Below are positions 15,001 to 27,606 of a stretch of DNA of 64,000 nucleotides, piece after piece. The stretch is from Hexactinellida sp. DTS-2022 (lineage: Eukaryota > Porifera > Hexactinellida). The DNA lies in the NCBI GenBank assembly GCA_028753945.1, contig JAPNXP010000002.1:3968001-4032000 (forward strand), in the 5' to 3' direction. A program made the position numbers and the translations under genes. Position 1 is the stretch's first letter, and every line of letters begins with the position of its first letter. Below the pieces are notes generated by a model. The model was not told where the DNA came from. It did not search any database and was given only the letters and a program-made list of their open reading frames with translations.

Positions 15001-16196
15001 TCTCGATATAAGGCCCTTAATTGAATTTTAATTGAGTGAGTGGAGTTTCTGTGGCACTATTAGGACACATTTGATGATAAATACTTCTTATCATCAGAGG
15101 AAAATAATGGAAACAATCTTGAACCATTAAAATATCAATTTGGGGGTTATTAACAGTCATTGAGCACAAAAATTGGTCTTTCTCGATATTAGGCTCTTAA
15201 ATGATTGTTAATATACTTAGTGGAGTTTCAGTGGCACTGTTGGGACAATTTTGACATAAAACTTCTTATCTGCCAAAGAATCAACTGGAAACGATCTTAA
15301 ACCATTAATTTATCAGTTTGGGAGTTTTTGACAATAATTGCATACAAATATTGTTTTTTCTCGATATTATTCACTTAAATGAATGTTAATTGCGTTAGTG
15401 GAGTTTCAGTGGCACTGTTTGGACACTTTTGACGAAAAATACTTATTATCATCAAAAGAAACAACTGGAAACTTCCTTAATCCATTAAAATATTAATTTG
15501 GGAGTTTTTGACAGACATTGGCACAAAAATTGGTTCTTCTCGATATAAGGCCCTTAATTGAATTTTAATTGAGTGAGTGGAGTTTCTGTGGCACTATTAG
15601 GACACATTTGATGATAAATACTTCTTATCATCAGAGGAAAATAATGGAAACAATCTTGAACCATTAAAATATCAATTTGGGGGTTATTAACAGTCATTGA
15701 GCACAAAAATTGGTCTTTCTCGATATTAGGCTCTTAAATGATTGTTAATATACTTAGTGGAGTTTCAGTGGCACTGTTGGGACAATTTTGACATAAAACT
15801 TCTTATCTGCCAAAGAATCAACTGGAAACGATCTTAAACCATTAATTTATCAGTTTGGGAGTTTTTGACAATAATTGCATACAAATATTGTTTTTTCTCG
15901 ATATTATTCACTTAAATGAATGTTAATTGCGTTAGTGGAGTTTCAGTGGCACTGTTTGGACACTTTTGACGAAAAATACTTATTATCATCAAAAGAAACA
16001 ACTGGAAACGTCCTTAAAATATAATTTATCAGTTTGGGAGTTTTTGACTGTCATTGCATACAAAAATTGTTTTCTCTCGATATTAAGCTCTTAAATGAAT
16101 GTTAATTGAGTTAGTGGAGTTTCAGTGGCACTGTTAGGACACTTTTGAAGATGAATACTTCTTATCGTCATAGGGAACAACTGGAAACAACCTTAA
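9086..16196 (+). repeat. Satellite array, orientation F, segment 2 with higher-order repeats
   Basis: The same 179-bp monomers continue after the insertion. A variant junction reading AAGAATTGTRAATTGAG recurs at about 10,171, 11,607, 13,224 and 14,842, so the last two steps are 1,617-1,618 bp (nine monomers). The two 1.6-kb units at about 11.9-15.1 kb are nearly identical. A 537-bp (three-monomer) unit is then duplicated from about 15,121 to 16,020. Confidence 0.96.
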
Positions 16197-16914
16197 GGTT
16201 AAATTACGGCAGATTCACCCAAAAACACATGAATTTTGTTTTGAAGGTGGGAGTTTGAATTTCACATATATGATGTAAGACATTATAGCTATATCGAAAC
16301 TGAAAACGAAATCTAATTATCTACTATAAATTCGAAATTATTGGGCCTGCAGTATTATGCTAATACAAAAGTTCCATAGGGGGTTTTTATCAGACTCCAC
16401 CTGATAAGTGTGTGGTTTGCAAGATCATTATTTGCTAAAGACCTGTACTGTGTGATCTATCAGATAGATCATCGTTATGGGCGGTTGGTGAGTGGTTTAG
16501 AATTTTGATAAGATCTAAATAAAAAATATTGCGACCTTTTGAAACCAAAAAATGAATAAAAAGGTCATCTTTTTTTGCGAAATTTGATTAAATGCTTGAT
16601 AAAAAAAATTCCAAGTCATAATTCAAAAATGTAAACAGTCTACCAACTCCTTACGCTTATAATCTTTAAATATTGATTCTGATAACAAACATTGATGGCC
16701 GCATTGCCAAATTACCGCTTAATATCTACTACCACTTTTGGAAATTGCCCTATGGGAGATTTGTATTAGCCAAATTTTGAAACCAACAAAAAATAAAAAG
16801 TATAATAGATAGGGACATTTTCTTTTTGGTTTATTGATTTGTATCGTATAGGTATATATTTCTCACAATTACAGATTAATACAAGAACTTTCATTCACGT
16901 GGAGTAATTTAACC
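16197..16914. mobile_element. TTAA-flanked MITE, family B copy 1 (718 bp)
   Basis: The satellite motif AACCTTAAACCATT is interrupted at TTAA (16,193-16,196 and 16,915-16,918). Both ends begin GGTTAAATTAC when read inward, giving an 11-bp terminal inverted repeat. The same element occurs at 39,032 (opposite orientation) and 43,758 (same orientation). On the minus strand it carries a relic of a roughly 80-codon open frame seen in the other two copies, here broken by a TAA. No transposase is present. Confidence 0.88.
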
Positions 16915-18780
16915 TTAAACCATTAAAATATCAATTTGTGAGTTTTTGACAGTAATTGCATACAAAAATTGGTTTTTCTCGATAATAGGGTCATAAATGA
17001 ATGTTAATTGAGTTAGTGGTGTTTCAATGGCAATGTTTGGACACTTTGGACGATAAATACTTCTTATCATCAAAAGAAACAACAAGAAACGTCCTTAAAC
17101 CAATAATTTATCAATTTGGGAGTTTTTGACAGTCATTGCGCACAAAAATTGGGTTTTCTCGATATTAGGCTCTTAAATGAATGTTAATTGAGTGAGAAGA
17201 GTTTCTGTGGCACTGGTAGCCACTTTTGATGATAAATAATTCTTATCATCAAAGGAAACTACTGGAAACAACCGTGAAACATTAGAATATCCAATTTGGG
17301 GTTTATTAACAGTCATTGAGCTTAAAAATTGGTTTCTCTCGAATATGAGGCTCTTAATTGAATGTTAATTGATATAGTGGAGTTTCAATGGCACTGTTAA
17401 AACTATTTTGAGGATAAATACATCTCATCATCAAAAGAAACTACTGGAAATGTCCTTAAACCATTAAAATATCAATTTGGGAGTTTTTGACAGTCTTTGC
17501 GCACAAAAATAGGTTTTTCTTGATATCAGGCTCTTAATTGTATCTTAATTGAGTTAGTGGAGTTAAAGTGGTACTGTTAGGACACCTTTGACGATAAATA
17601 CTTCTTATGAGCAAAAGAAACAACTGGAAACGTCCTTAAACCATAATTTATCAGTTTGGGAATTTTTGACAGTCATTGCACACAAAAAATCTTTCTCTCG
17701 ATATTAAGCTCTTAAATGATTGTTAATTGAGTTTGTGGAGTTTCAGTGGCACAGTTAGGACACTTTTGAAGATAAATACTTCTTATCATCAAAGGGAACA
17801 ACTGGAAACAACCTTAAAATAATAAAATATCAATTTGTGAGTTTTTGACATTAATAGCATACCAAAATTGGTTTTTCTCGATAATAGGGTCATAAATGAA
17901 TGTAAATTGAGTTAGTGGAGTTTCAATGGCTATGTTAGGACACTCTGGACGATAAACACTTCTTATCATCGAAAGAAACAACAAGAAACGTCCTTAAACC
18001 AATAATTTATCAATTCGGGAGTTTTTGACAGTCATTGCGCACAAAAATTGGTTTTTCTCGATATTAGGCTCCTAATGAAAGTTAATTGAGTGAGAAGAGT
18101 TTATGTGGCACTGTTAGGACACTTTTGATGATAAATAATTCTTATCATCAAAGGAAACTCCTGGAAACAACCTTGAAACATTAAAATATCCAATTTGGGG
18201 GTTTTTGACAGTCATTGCGCACATAAATTGGTTTCTCTCGATATAAGGCTCTTAAATGAATGTTAATTGAGTTAGTGGAGTTTCAGTGTCACTGTTAAAA
18301 CTATTTTGACGATAAATACTTATCATAATCTAAAGAAACAACTGGAAACGTCCTTAAAACATTAAAATATCAATTTGGGAGTTTTTGACATTCATTGCGC
18401 ACAAAAATTGGTTTTTCTCGATATTAGGCCATTAATTGAATTTTAATTGGTGAGTGGAGTTTCTGTGGCACTATTAGGACACTTTTGATGATAAATACTT
18501 CTTTTCATCAGAGGAAAATAATGGAAACAACCTTGAACCATTAAAATATCAATTTGGGGGTTATTAACAATCATTGAGCACAAAAATTGGTTTTTCTCGA
18601 TATTAGGCTCTTAAATGATTGTTAATATACTTAGTGGAGTTTCATAGGCACTGTTGAGACAATTTTGACCTAAAACATCTTATCTGCCAAAGAAACAACT
18701 GGAAACGTACTCAAACCATTAATTTATCAGTTTGGGAGTTTTTGACTGTTATTGCACACAAAAATTGGTTTTTCTTAATA
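16915..18780 (+). repeat. Satellite array, orientation F, segment 3, up to the inversion point
   Basis: Monomers are in the same orientation as the segments before and are more diverged than those at 12-15 kb. The last F-orientation landmark is ATTGGTTTTTCTTAATA at about 18,763-18,780. After it the sequence reads as the reverse complement. Confidence 0.95.
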
Positions 18781-18786
18781 AAAATT
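18776..18786. other. Orientation switch point of the satellite array
   Basis: Left of this point monomers read TTTGGGAGTTTTTGAC and then GGTTTTTCT. Right of it they read AATTGATAAATTAGTGG and then TTTGATGATAAGAAG, the reverse complement. The two half-monomers are joined inside the unit with no intervening DNA beyond a few bases (TAATAAA), so this is a direct inversion breakpoint or strand-switch junction. An assembly error is the main alternative. Confidence 0.85.
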
Positions 18787-21700
18787 GATAAATTAGTGGT
18801 TTAAGTCAGTTTCAAAGTATTTCCTTTGATGATAAGAAGTATTTATCGTCAAATGTGTCCTAGTAGTGCCACTAAAACTCCACTAACTCAGTTAGCATTC
18901 ATTTAAGAGCCTAATATAGATAAAAACCAATTTTATTCTGCTATGACTGTCAAAAACTCCCAAATTGATAAATTAATGGTTTAATGACTTTTCCAGTTGT
19001 TTCTTCTGATGATGAGAAGTATCTATCGTCAAAGGTAACCTAACAGTGCCACTGAACTCCAAAAACTCAATTAACCTTCATTTAAATGCCTAATATCGAG
19101 GAAAACCAATTTTTGAGTGCAAAGACACTAAAAAACTCCCAAATAGATAAATTAGTGGTTTGAGGTATTTAAGTAGTTTCTTTTGATGATAGAAGTATTT
19201 ATAGTCAAAGGTGTCCTAAAAGTGACAAAGAAAGTCCACTAACTCAATTAACATTCATTTAATATCCTAATTTCGAGAAAAATCAATTTTTGTGTGCAAT
19301 GACAGCTAAAAAACTACAAAATTGATAAATTAGTGGTTTAATGACTTTTCCAGCAGTTTCTTTTGATGATAAGAAGTATTTATCGTCAAAACTGTCCTAA
19401 CAGTGCCACTGAAACTCCACTAACTCAATTTATGATCATTTAGGATACTAATATCGAGAAAAATCATTTTTTGATCAATGACTGTCGAAATACACAAATT
19501 GATAAATTATTTGTATAAGGACGTTTCCAGTTGTTTCTTTTGATGATAAGAAGTATATATCTTCAAAGGTGTCCTTGCAGTGACATTGAAATGCCACTAA
19601 CTCTATTTACAATCATTTAGGTGACTAATATTGACAGAAACCATTTTTTGATGCAATGACTTTCGAAACACAAAAATTGATAAATCAATGGTTTAAGGAC
19701 GTTTCCAGTTGTTTCTTTTGATGATAAGAAGTATTTATCGTAAAAGCTCTCCTAATAGTTGCACTGAAACTCCATTAACTCAATTAACGATCATTTAGGA
19801 TCCTAATATCGAGAAAAACCATTTTTTGATGTAATTACTGTCGAAACACACAAATTGATAAATTAATGGTATAAGGACGTTTCCAGTTGTTTCTTCTGAT
19901 GATAAGAAGTATTTATCGTCAAAGGTGTCCTAACAGTGACACTGAAATACCACTAACTCAATTAAAATTCATTTAAGAGACTAATATCGAGAAAAACCAA
20001 TTTTTGTGTGCAAAGACAGCTAAAAAACTCCCAAATAGATAAAGTAGTGGTTTGAGGTATTTATGTAGTTTCTTTTGATGATAGAAGTATTTATAGTCAA
20101 AGCTGTCCTAACAGTACACTGAAACACAAATAACTCAATTAACATTCATTTAATAGACTACTATCGAGAATAAACTATTTTTGTGTGCAATGACAGCTAA
20201 AAAACTGCAAAATTAATAAATTAGTGGTTTAAGGTAGTTTCCAGTTGTTTCTTTTGATGATAAGCAGTATTTATCGTCAAAGTTGTCCTAACAGTGCCAC
20301 TGAAACTCCACAAGCTCAATTAACATTCATTTTAGAGCCTAATATCGAGAAAAACCAATTTTGTGTGCAATGACAGCTAAAAAACAACAAAATTGATAAA
20401 TTAGTGGTTTAAGGTAGTTTCAAGTTGTTTCCTTTGATGATAAAAAGTATTTATCGTAAAAAGTGTCGTAACAGTGACACTGAAACTCCACAAACTCAAT
20501 TTACATTCATTTAGGCGCTAATATCGAGAAAAAACATTTTTTGATGCCATAATTGTCGAAACTCCCAAATTGATAAATTAATGGTTTTAGGACGCTTCCA
20601 GTTGTTTATTTTGATGATAAGAAGTATTTATCGTAAAAAGTGTCCTAACAGTGACACTGAAATGCCACTAACTCCATTAAAATTCATTTAAGAGCCTAAT
20701 ATGGAAAAAAACTATTTTTGTGTTCTATGAATTTCAAAAACTCCCAAATTGATAAATTAGTGGTTTAAGGTTGTTTCAAGTTGTTTCCTTTAATGATAAG
20801 AAGTATTTATCGTAAAAGGTGTCCTAACAGTGAGACTGAAACTCCACTAACTCAATTTACATTCATTTAGGAGCCTAATATCGAGAAAAACCATTTTTTG
20901 ATGCCATAATTGTCGAAACTCCCAAATTCTCAATTAACATTCATTTAAGAGCCTAATATAGAGAAAAAACTATTTTTGTGTTCTATGAATTTCAAAAACT
21001 CCCAAATTGATAAATTAGTGGTTTAAGGTAGTTTCAAGTAGTTTCCTTTGATGATAAGAAGTATTTATCCTAAAGTGTCCTAACAGTGAGTGTGAAACTC
21101 CACAAACTCTATTTACATTCATTTAGGCGCTAATATCGAGAAAAAACATTTTTTGATGCCATAATTGTCGAAACTCCCAAATTAATAAATTAATGGTTTA
21201 GGACAATTCCAGTTGTTTCTTTTGATGATAAGAAGTATTTATCGTAAAAAGAGTCCTAACAGTGACACTGAAATGCCACTAACTCCATTAAAATTCATTT
21301 AAGAGCCTTATATAGAGAAAAAACTATTTTTGTGTTCTATGAATTTCAAAAACTCCCAAATTGATAAATTAGTGGTTTAAGGTAGTTTCAAGTAGTTTCC
21401 TTTGATGATAAGAAGTATTTATCCTAAAGTGTCCTAACAGTGAGTGTGAAACTCCACAAACTCAATTTACATTCATTTAGGCGCTAATATCGAGAAAAAA
21501 CATTTTTTGATGCCATAATTGTCGAAACTCCCAAATTGATAAATTAATGGTTTTAGGACGCTTCCAGTTGTTTCTTTTGCTGAAAAGAAGTTTTTATCGT
21601 CAAAATAGTCCTAACAGTGCCACTGAAACTCCACTCAATCAATTTATATTCATTTAACAGCCTAATATCGAGAAATACGAACATTTGTATGCAATTACTG

Positions 21701-24700
21701 TCAAAAACTCCCAAATTGATATTTTAATGGTTTAAGGATGTTTCCAGTTGTTCCTTTTGATGATAAAAAGTATTTATCGTCAAAATAGTCCTAATAGTGC
21801 CACTGAAACTCCACACGCTCAATTTATATTCATTTAAAATTCATTTAAGAGCCTAATATGGAAAAAAACTATTTTTGTGTTCTATGAATTTCAAAAACTC
21901 CCAAATTGATAAATTAGTGGTTTAAGGTTGTTTCAAGTTGTTTCCTTTAATGATAAGAAGTATTTATCGTAAAAGGTGTCCTAACAGTGAGACTGAAACT
22001 CCACTAACTCAATTTACATTCATTTAGGAGCCTAATATCGAGAAAAACCATTTTTTGATGCCATAATTGTCGAAACTCCCAAATTCTCAATTAACATTCA
22101 TTTAAGAGCCTAATATAGAGAAAAAACTATTTTTGTGTTCTATGAATTTCAAAAACTCCCAAATTGATAAATTAGTGGTTTAAGGTAGTTTCAAGTAGTT
22201 TCCTTTGATGATAAGAAGTATTTATCCTAAAGTGTCCTAACAGTGAGTGTGAAACTCCACAAACTCAATTTACATTCATTTAGGCGCTAATATCGAGAAA
22301 AAACATTTTTTGATGCCATAATTGTCGAAACTCCCAAATTAATAAATTAATGGTTTAGGACAATTCCAGTTGTTTCTTTTGATGATAAGAAGTATTTATC
22401 GTAAAAAGAGTCCTAACAGTGACACTGAAATGCCACTAACTCCATTAAAATTCATTTAAGAGCCTTATATGGAGAAAAAACTATTTTTGTGTTCTATGAT
22501 TATCAAAAACTCCCAAATTGATAAATTAGTGGTTTAAGGTAGTTTCAAGTAGTTTCCTTTGATGATAAGAAGTATTTATCCTAAAAGTGTCCTAACAGTG
22601 ACTGTGAAACTCCACTAACTCAATTTACATTCATTTAGGAGCCTAATATCGAGAAAAAACATTTTTTGATGCCATAATTGTCGAAACTCCCAAATTGATA
22701 AATTAATGTTTTTAGGACGCTTCCAGTAGTTTCTTTTGATGATAAGAAGTATTTATCGTAAAAAGTGTCCTAACAGTGACACTGAAATGCCACTAACTCC
22801 ATTAAAATTCATTTAAGAGCCTAATATGGAAAAAAACTATTTTTGTGTTCTATGAATTTCAAAAACTTCCAAATTGATAAATTAGTGGTCTAAGGTAGTT
22901 TCAAGTTGTTTCCTTTAATGATAAGAAGTATTTATCGTAAAAGGTGTCCTAACAGTGAGACTGAAACTCCACTAACTCAATTTACATTCATTTAGGAGCC
23001 TAATATCGAGAAAAACCATTTTTTGATGCCATAATTGTCGAAACTCCCAAATTCTCAATTAACATTCATTTAAGAGCCTAATATAGAGAAAAACTATTTT
23101 TGTGTTCTATGAATTTCAAAAACTCCCAAATTGATAAATCAGTGGTTTAAGGTAGTTTCAAGTGGTTTCCTTTGATGATAAGAAGTATTTATCCTAAAGT
23201 GTCCTAACAGTGAGTGTGAAACTCCACAAACTCAATTTACATTCATTTAGGCGCTAATATCGAGAAAAAACATTTTTTGATGCCATAATTGTCGAAACTC
23301 CCAAATGAATAAATTAATGGTTTAGGACAATTCCAGTTGTTTCTTTTGAAGATAAGAAGTATTTATCGTAAAAAGAGTCCTAACAGTGACACTGAAATGC
23401 CACTAACTCCATTAAGATTCATTTAAGAGCCTTATACGGAGAAAAAACTATTTTTGTGTTCTATGAATTTTAAAAACTCCCAAATTGATAAATTAGTGGT
23501 TTAAGGTAGTTTCAAGTTGTTTCCTATGATGATAAGAAGTATTTATCGTAAAAGGTGTCCTAACAGTGACAATGAAACTCCACCTTCTCAATTTAGATTC
23601 ATTTAAGAGCCTAATGGAGAAAAAAAACTATATTTGTGTTCTAGAAATTTCCAAAACTCCCAAATTGATAAATTAGTGGTTTAAGGTAGTTTCAAGTTGT
23701 TTCCTTTGATGATAAGAAGTATTTATCGTAAAAGTGTCCTAACAGTGACACTGAAACTCCACTAACTCAATTTACATTCATTTAGGAGCCTAATATCGTG
23801 AAAAACCATTTTTTGATTTCAAAATTGTCGAAACTCCCAAATTGATAAATTAATGGTTTAAGACGCTTCCAGTTGTTTCTTTTGATGATAAGAAGTAATT
23901 ATTGTCAAAAGTGTCCTAGCAGTGCCACTGAAACTCCACTAACTCAATTAGCATTCATTTAATAGCATAATATCGAGAAAAACATTTTTGGATGCAATTA
24001 CTGTCGAAACTCCCAAATTGATAAATTGATGGTTTAAGGAGGTTTCCAGTTGTTTCTTTTGATGATAAGAAGTATTTATCGTAAAAAGTGTCCTAACAGT
24101 GACACTGAAATGCCACTAACTCCATTAAAATTCATTTAAGAGCCTAATATGGAAAAAAACTATTTTTGTGTTCTATGAATTTCAAAAACTTCCAAATTGA
24201 TAAATTAGTGGTCTAAGGTAGTTTCAAGTTGTTTCCTTTAATGATAAGAAGTATTTATCGTAAAAGGTGTCCTAACAGTGAGACTGAAACTCCACTAACT
24301 CAATTTACATTCATTTAGGAGCCTAATATCGAGAAAAACCATTTTTTGATGCCATAATTGTCGAAACTCCCAAATTCTCAATTAACATTCATTTAAGAGC
24401 CTAATATAGAGAAAAACTATTTTTGTGTTCTATGAATTTCAAAAACTCCCAAATTGATAAATTAGTGGTTTAAGGTAGTTTCAAGTGGTTTCCTTTGATG
24501 ATAAGAAGTATTTATCCTAAAGTGTCCTAACAGTGAGTGTGAAACTCCACAAACTCAATTTACATTCATTTAGGCGCTAATATCGAGAAAAAACATTTTT
24601 TGATGCCATAATTGTCGAAACTCCCAAATGAATAAATTAATGGTTTAGGACAATTCCAGTTGTTTCTTTTGAAGATAAGAAGTATTTATCGTAAAAAGAG

Positions 24701-26709
24701 TCCTAACAGTGACACTGAAATGCCACTAACTCCATTAAAATTCATTTAAGAGCCTTATACGGAGAAAAAACTATTTTTGTGTTCTATGAATTTTAAAAAC
24801 TCCCAAATTGATAAATTAGTGGTTTAAGGTAGTTTCAAGTTGTTTCCTATGATGATAAGAAGTATTTATCGTAAAAGGTGTCCTAACAGTGACAATGAAA
24901 CTCCACCTTCTCAATTTAGATTCATTTAAGAGCCTAATATAGAGAAAAATCATTTTTTGATGCCATAATTGTCGAGAATCCCAAATTGATAAATTAATGG
25001 TTTAAGGAGGTTTCCAGTTTTTTCTTTTGATGATAGGAAGTAATTATAGTAAAGTGTCCTAACAGTGCCACTGAAACTCCACTAACACATTTAGCATTCC
25101 TTTATTAGCCCAATATCGAGAAAAACCATTTTTTGTGTGCTATGACTGTCAAAAACTACCAAATTGATAAATTAATGGTTTCAGGACGTTTCCAGTTGTT
25201 TCTTTTGATGATAAGATGTTTTTTTCGTCAAAGGAGTCCTAACAGTGATACTGAAAAGACAATAACTCTAACATAATCATTTTAGAGCCTAATATTGAGA
25301 AAAACCAATTTTTGTGTTCAATGACAGCTAAAAAACTAGAAAATTGATAAATTAGAGGATAAGGACGTTTCCATTGTTTATTTTAATGATGAGAAGTAAT
25401 TATAGTCAAAAGTGTCATAGCAGTGCCAATGAAACTCCACTAACACAATTAACATTCATTTAATAGCATATAATCGAGAAAAACTTTTTTTAGATGCAAT
25501 TACAGTCGAAACTCCCAAATTGATAAATTTATGGTTTAAGACGCTTCCAGTTGTTTCTTTTGATGATAAGAAGTAATTATTGTCAAAAGTGTCCTAGCAG
25601 TGCCACTGAAACTCCACTAACTCAATTAGCATTCATTTAATAGCATAATATCGAGAAAAACATTTTTGGATGCAATTACTGTCGAAACTCCCAAATTGAT
25701 AAATTGATGGTTTAAGGAGGTTTCCAGTTGTTTATTTTGATGATAAGAAGTATTTATCGTAAAAGTGTCCTAACAGTGACACTGAAATGCCACTAACTCA
25801 ACTAACATTCATTTAAGAGCCTTAATATCGAGAAAAAACTATTTTTGTGTTCTATGAATTTCAAAAACTCCCAAATTGATAAATTAGTGGTTTAAGGTAG
25901 TTTCAAGTTGTTTCCTTTGATGATAAGAAGTTTTTATCGAAAAAGGTGTCCTAACAGTGACACTGAAACTCCAAAAACTCAATTTACATTCATTTAGGAG
26001 CCTAATATAGAGAAAAATCATTTTTTGATGCCATAATTGTCGAGAATCCCAAATTGATAAATTAATGGTTTAAGGAGGTTTCCAGTTTTTTCTTTTGATG
26101 ATAGGAAGTAATTATAGTAAAGTGTCCTAACAGTGCCACTGAAACTCCACTAACACATTTAGCATTCCTTTATTAGCCTAATATCGAGAAAAACCATTTT
26201 TTGTGTGCTATGACTGTCAAAAACTACCAAATTGATAAATTAATGGTTTCAGGACGTTTCCAGTTGTTTCTTTTGATGATAAGATGTTTTTTTCGTCAAA
26301 GGAGTCCTAACAGTGATACTGAAAAGACACTAACTCTAACATAATCATTTTAGAGCCTAATACTGAGAAAAACCAATTTTTGTGTTCAATGACAGCTAAA
26401 AAACTACAAAATTGATAAATTAGAGGATAAGGACGTTTCCATTGTTTATTTTAATGATGAGAAGTAATTATAGTCAAAAGTGTCCTAGCAGTGCCAATGA
26501 AACTCCACTAACACAATTAACATTCATTTAATAGCATATAATCGAGAAAAACTATTTTTAGATGCAATTACAGTCGAAACTCCCAAATTGATAAATTTAT
26601 GGTTTAAGATAGTTTTAAGTAGTTTCCTTTGATGATAAGAAGTTTTTATCGTCATAAGTGTCCTAACAGTGAGACTGAAATGCCACTAACTCAATTAAAA
26701 TTCATTTAA
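18781..26709 (-). repeat. Satellite array, orientation R, segment 1
   Basis: These are reverse-oriented monomers of about 179 bp with landmarks CCAAATTGATAAATTARTGG, TTTGATGATAAGAAGTATTT, GTGTCCTAACAGTG and GAGCCTAATATCGAGAAAAA. At least two subtypes alternate: TTTTTTGATGCCATAATTG followed by a GGAGGTTTCCAGTTG-like stretch, and TTTTTGTGTTCTATGAATTTC followed by GGTAGTTTCAAG. A truncated monomer fusion (CCCAAATTCTCAATTAAC) recurs at 20,931, 22,078, 23,046 and 24,369, which marks repeated block duplication. Confidence 0.96.
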
Positions 26710-27606
26710 GGATACCGAGGCTAATTTTGGCTAGTTTTAACATTTTTGTATGGGATTTCTGAACAAATTTATTCAGAACGCTCCAATTGCAATTGCACCG
26801 TGACTGGACGTTGATAATACGCCTTTTTAAAATTTACTCGGGAACATTCTAAATTATAGTCTCTTCAGGATAGTTCAAAAACCTTGAAATCCAGCACACA
26901 GTGGTCAAAAAATGTGCCACAAATACAAGTCCCTCAAATTACTTCATATTCGACATCCAAAAAAGGATAAAGACATTTTAGAATGTCTATCAACAGTAGA
27001 TCCACTAAATTTTGCAATTTTGCAAATTTAATTTTTATGACTATATATAGGCATATGGATGTGACAATTTTTGATGACGCAGCAAATATTTATCTCACGA
27101 ATGACAAGTCGTGGCGACTGGCTCTAACCATGTAATGACATCTATTTGCCAAGACAAATCCATTAGGCCACTATGTGGAACTCCAAATCTGAAGATTTAC
27201 GATATAAGATACTGAATACCATATATGGAGGTGTTTTGGGACAATTTGATGTCGCAAGCAAAATTGAAAAATCTCCTAGAGCTTAGTTCTTACTTCCAGG
27301 TATTATCAGCGACATATTCAATAACTCCTCAACATGTTTACAAGTATAGTACAAGCTTATTTATATCCGCAATAAATAACGGCTGCCAGGGAGTTTAGTG
27401 GCTTTTTGTCCGATTTTTAAGCATATTTTGAGACGTTTCGACTGTTCCTGAAGAGACTATAATTTAGAATGTTCCGATGTAAATTTTAAAAAGGCGTATT
27501 ATCAACGTCCAGTCACGGTGCAATTGCAATTGGAGCGTTCTGAATAAATTTGTTCAGAAATCACATACAAAAATGTAAAAATTAGCCAAAATTAGCCTCG
27601 GTATCC
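26710..27606. mobile_element. Foldback-type TTAA element with 161-bp terminal inverted repeats (897 bp)
   Basis: TTAA flanks both sides (26,706-26,709 and 27,607-27,610) within the satellite motif CATTTAAGAGCC. The arms at 26,710-26,870 and 27,446-27,606 are each 161 bp and are near-perfect reverse complements, beginning GGATACCGAGGCTAATTTTG. The 575-bp centre has no ORF of note. It contains CCATATATGG and an AGAGCTTAGTTC motif resembling the centre of family A. The equal arm lengths and few mismatches suggest fairly recent insertion. Confidence 0.9.
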
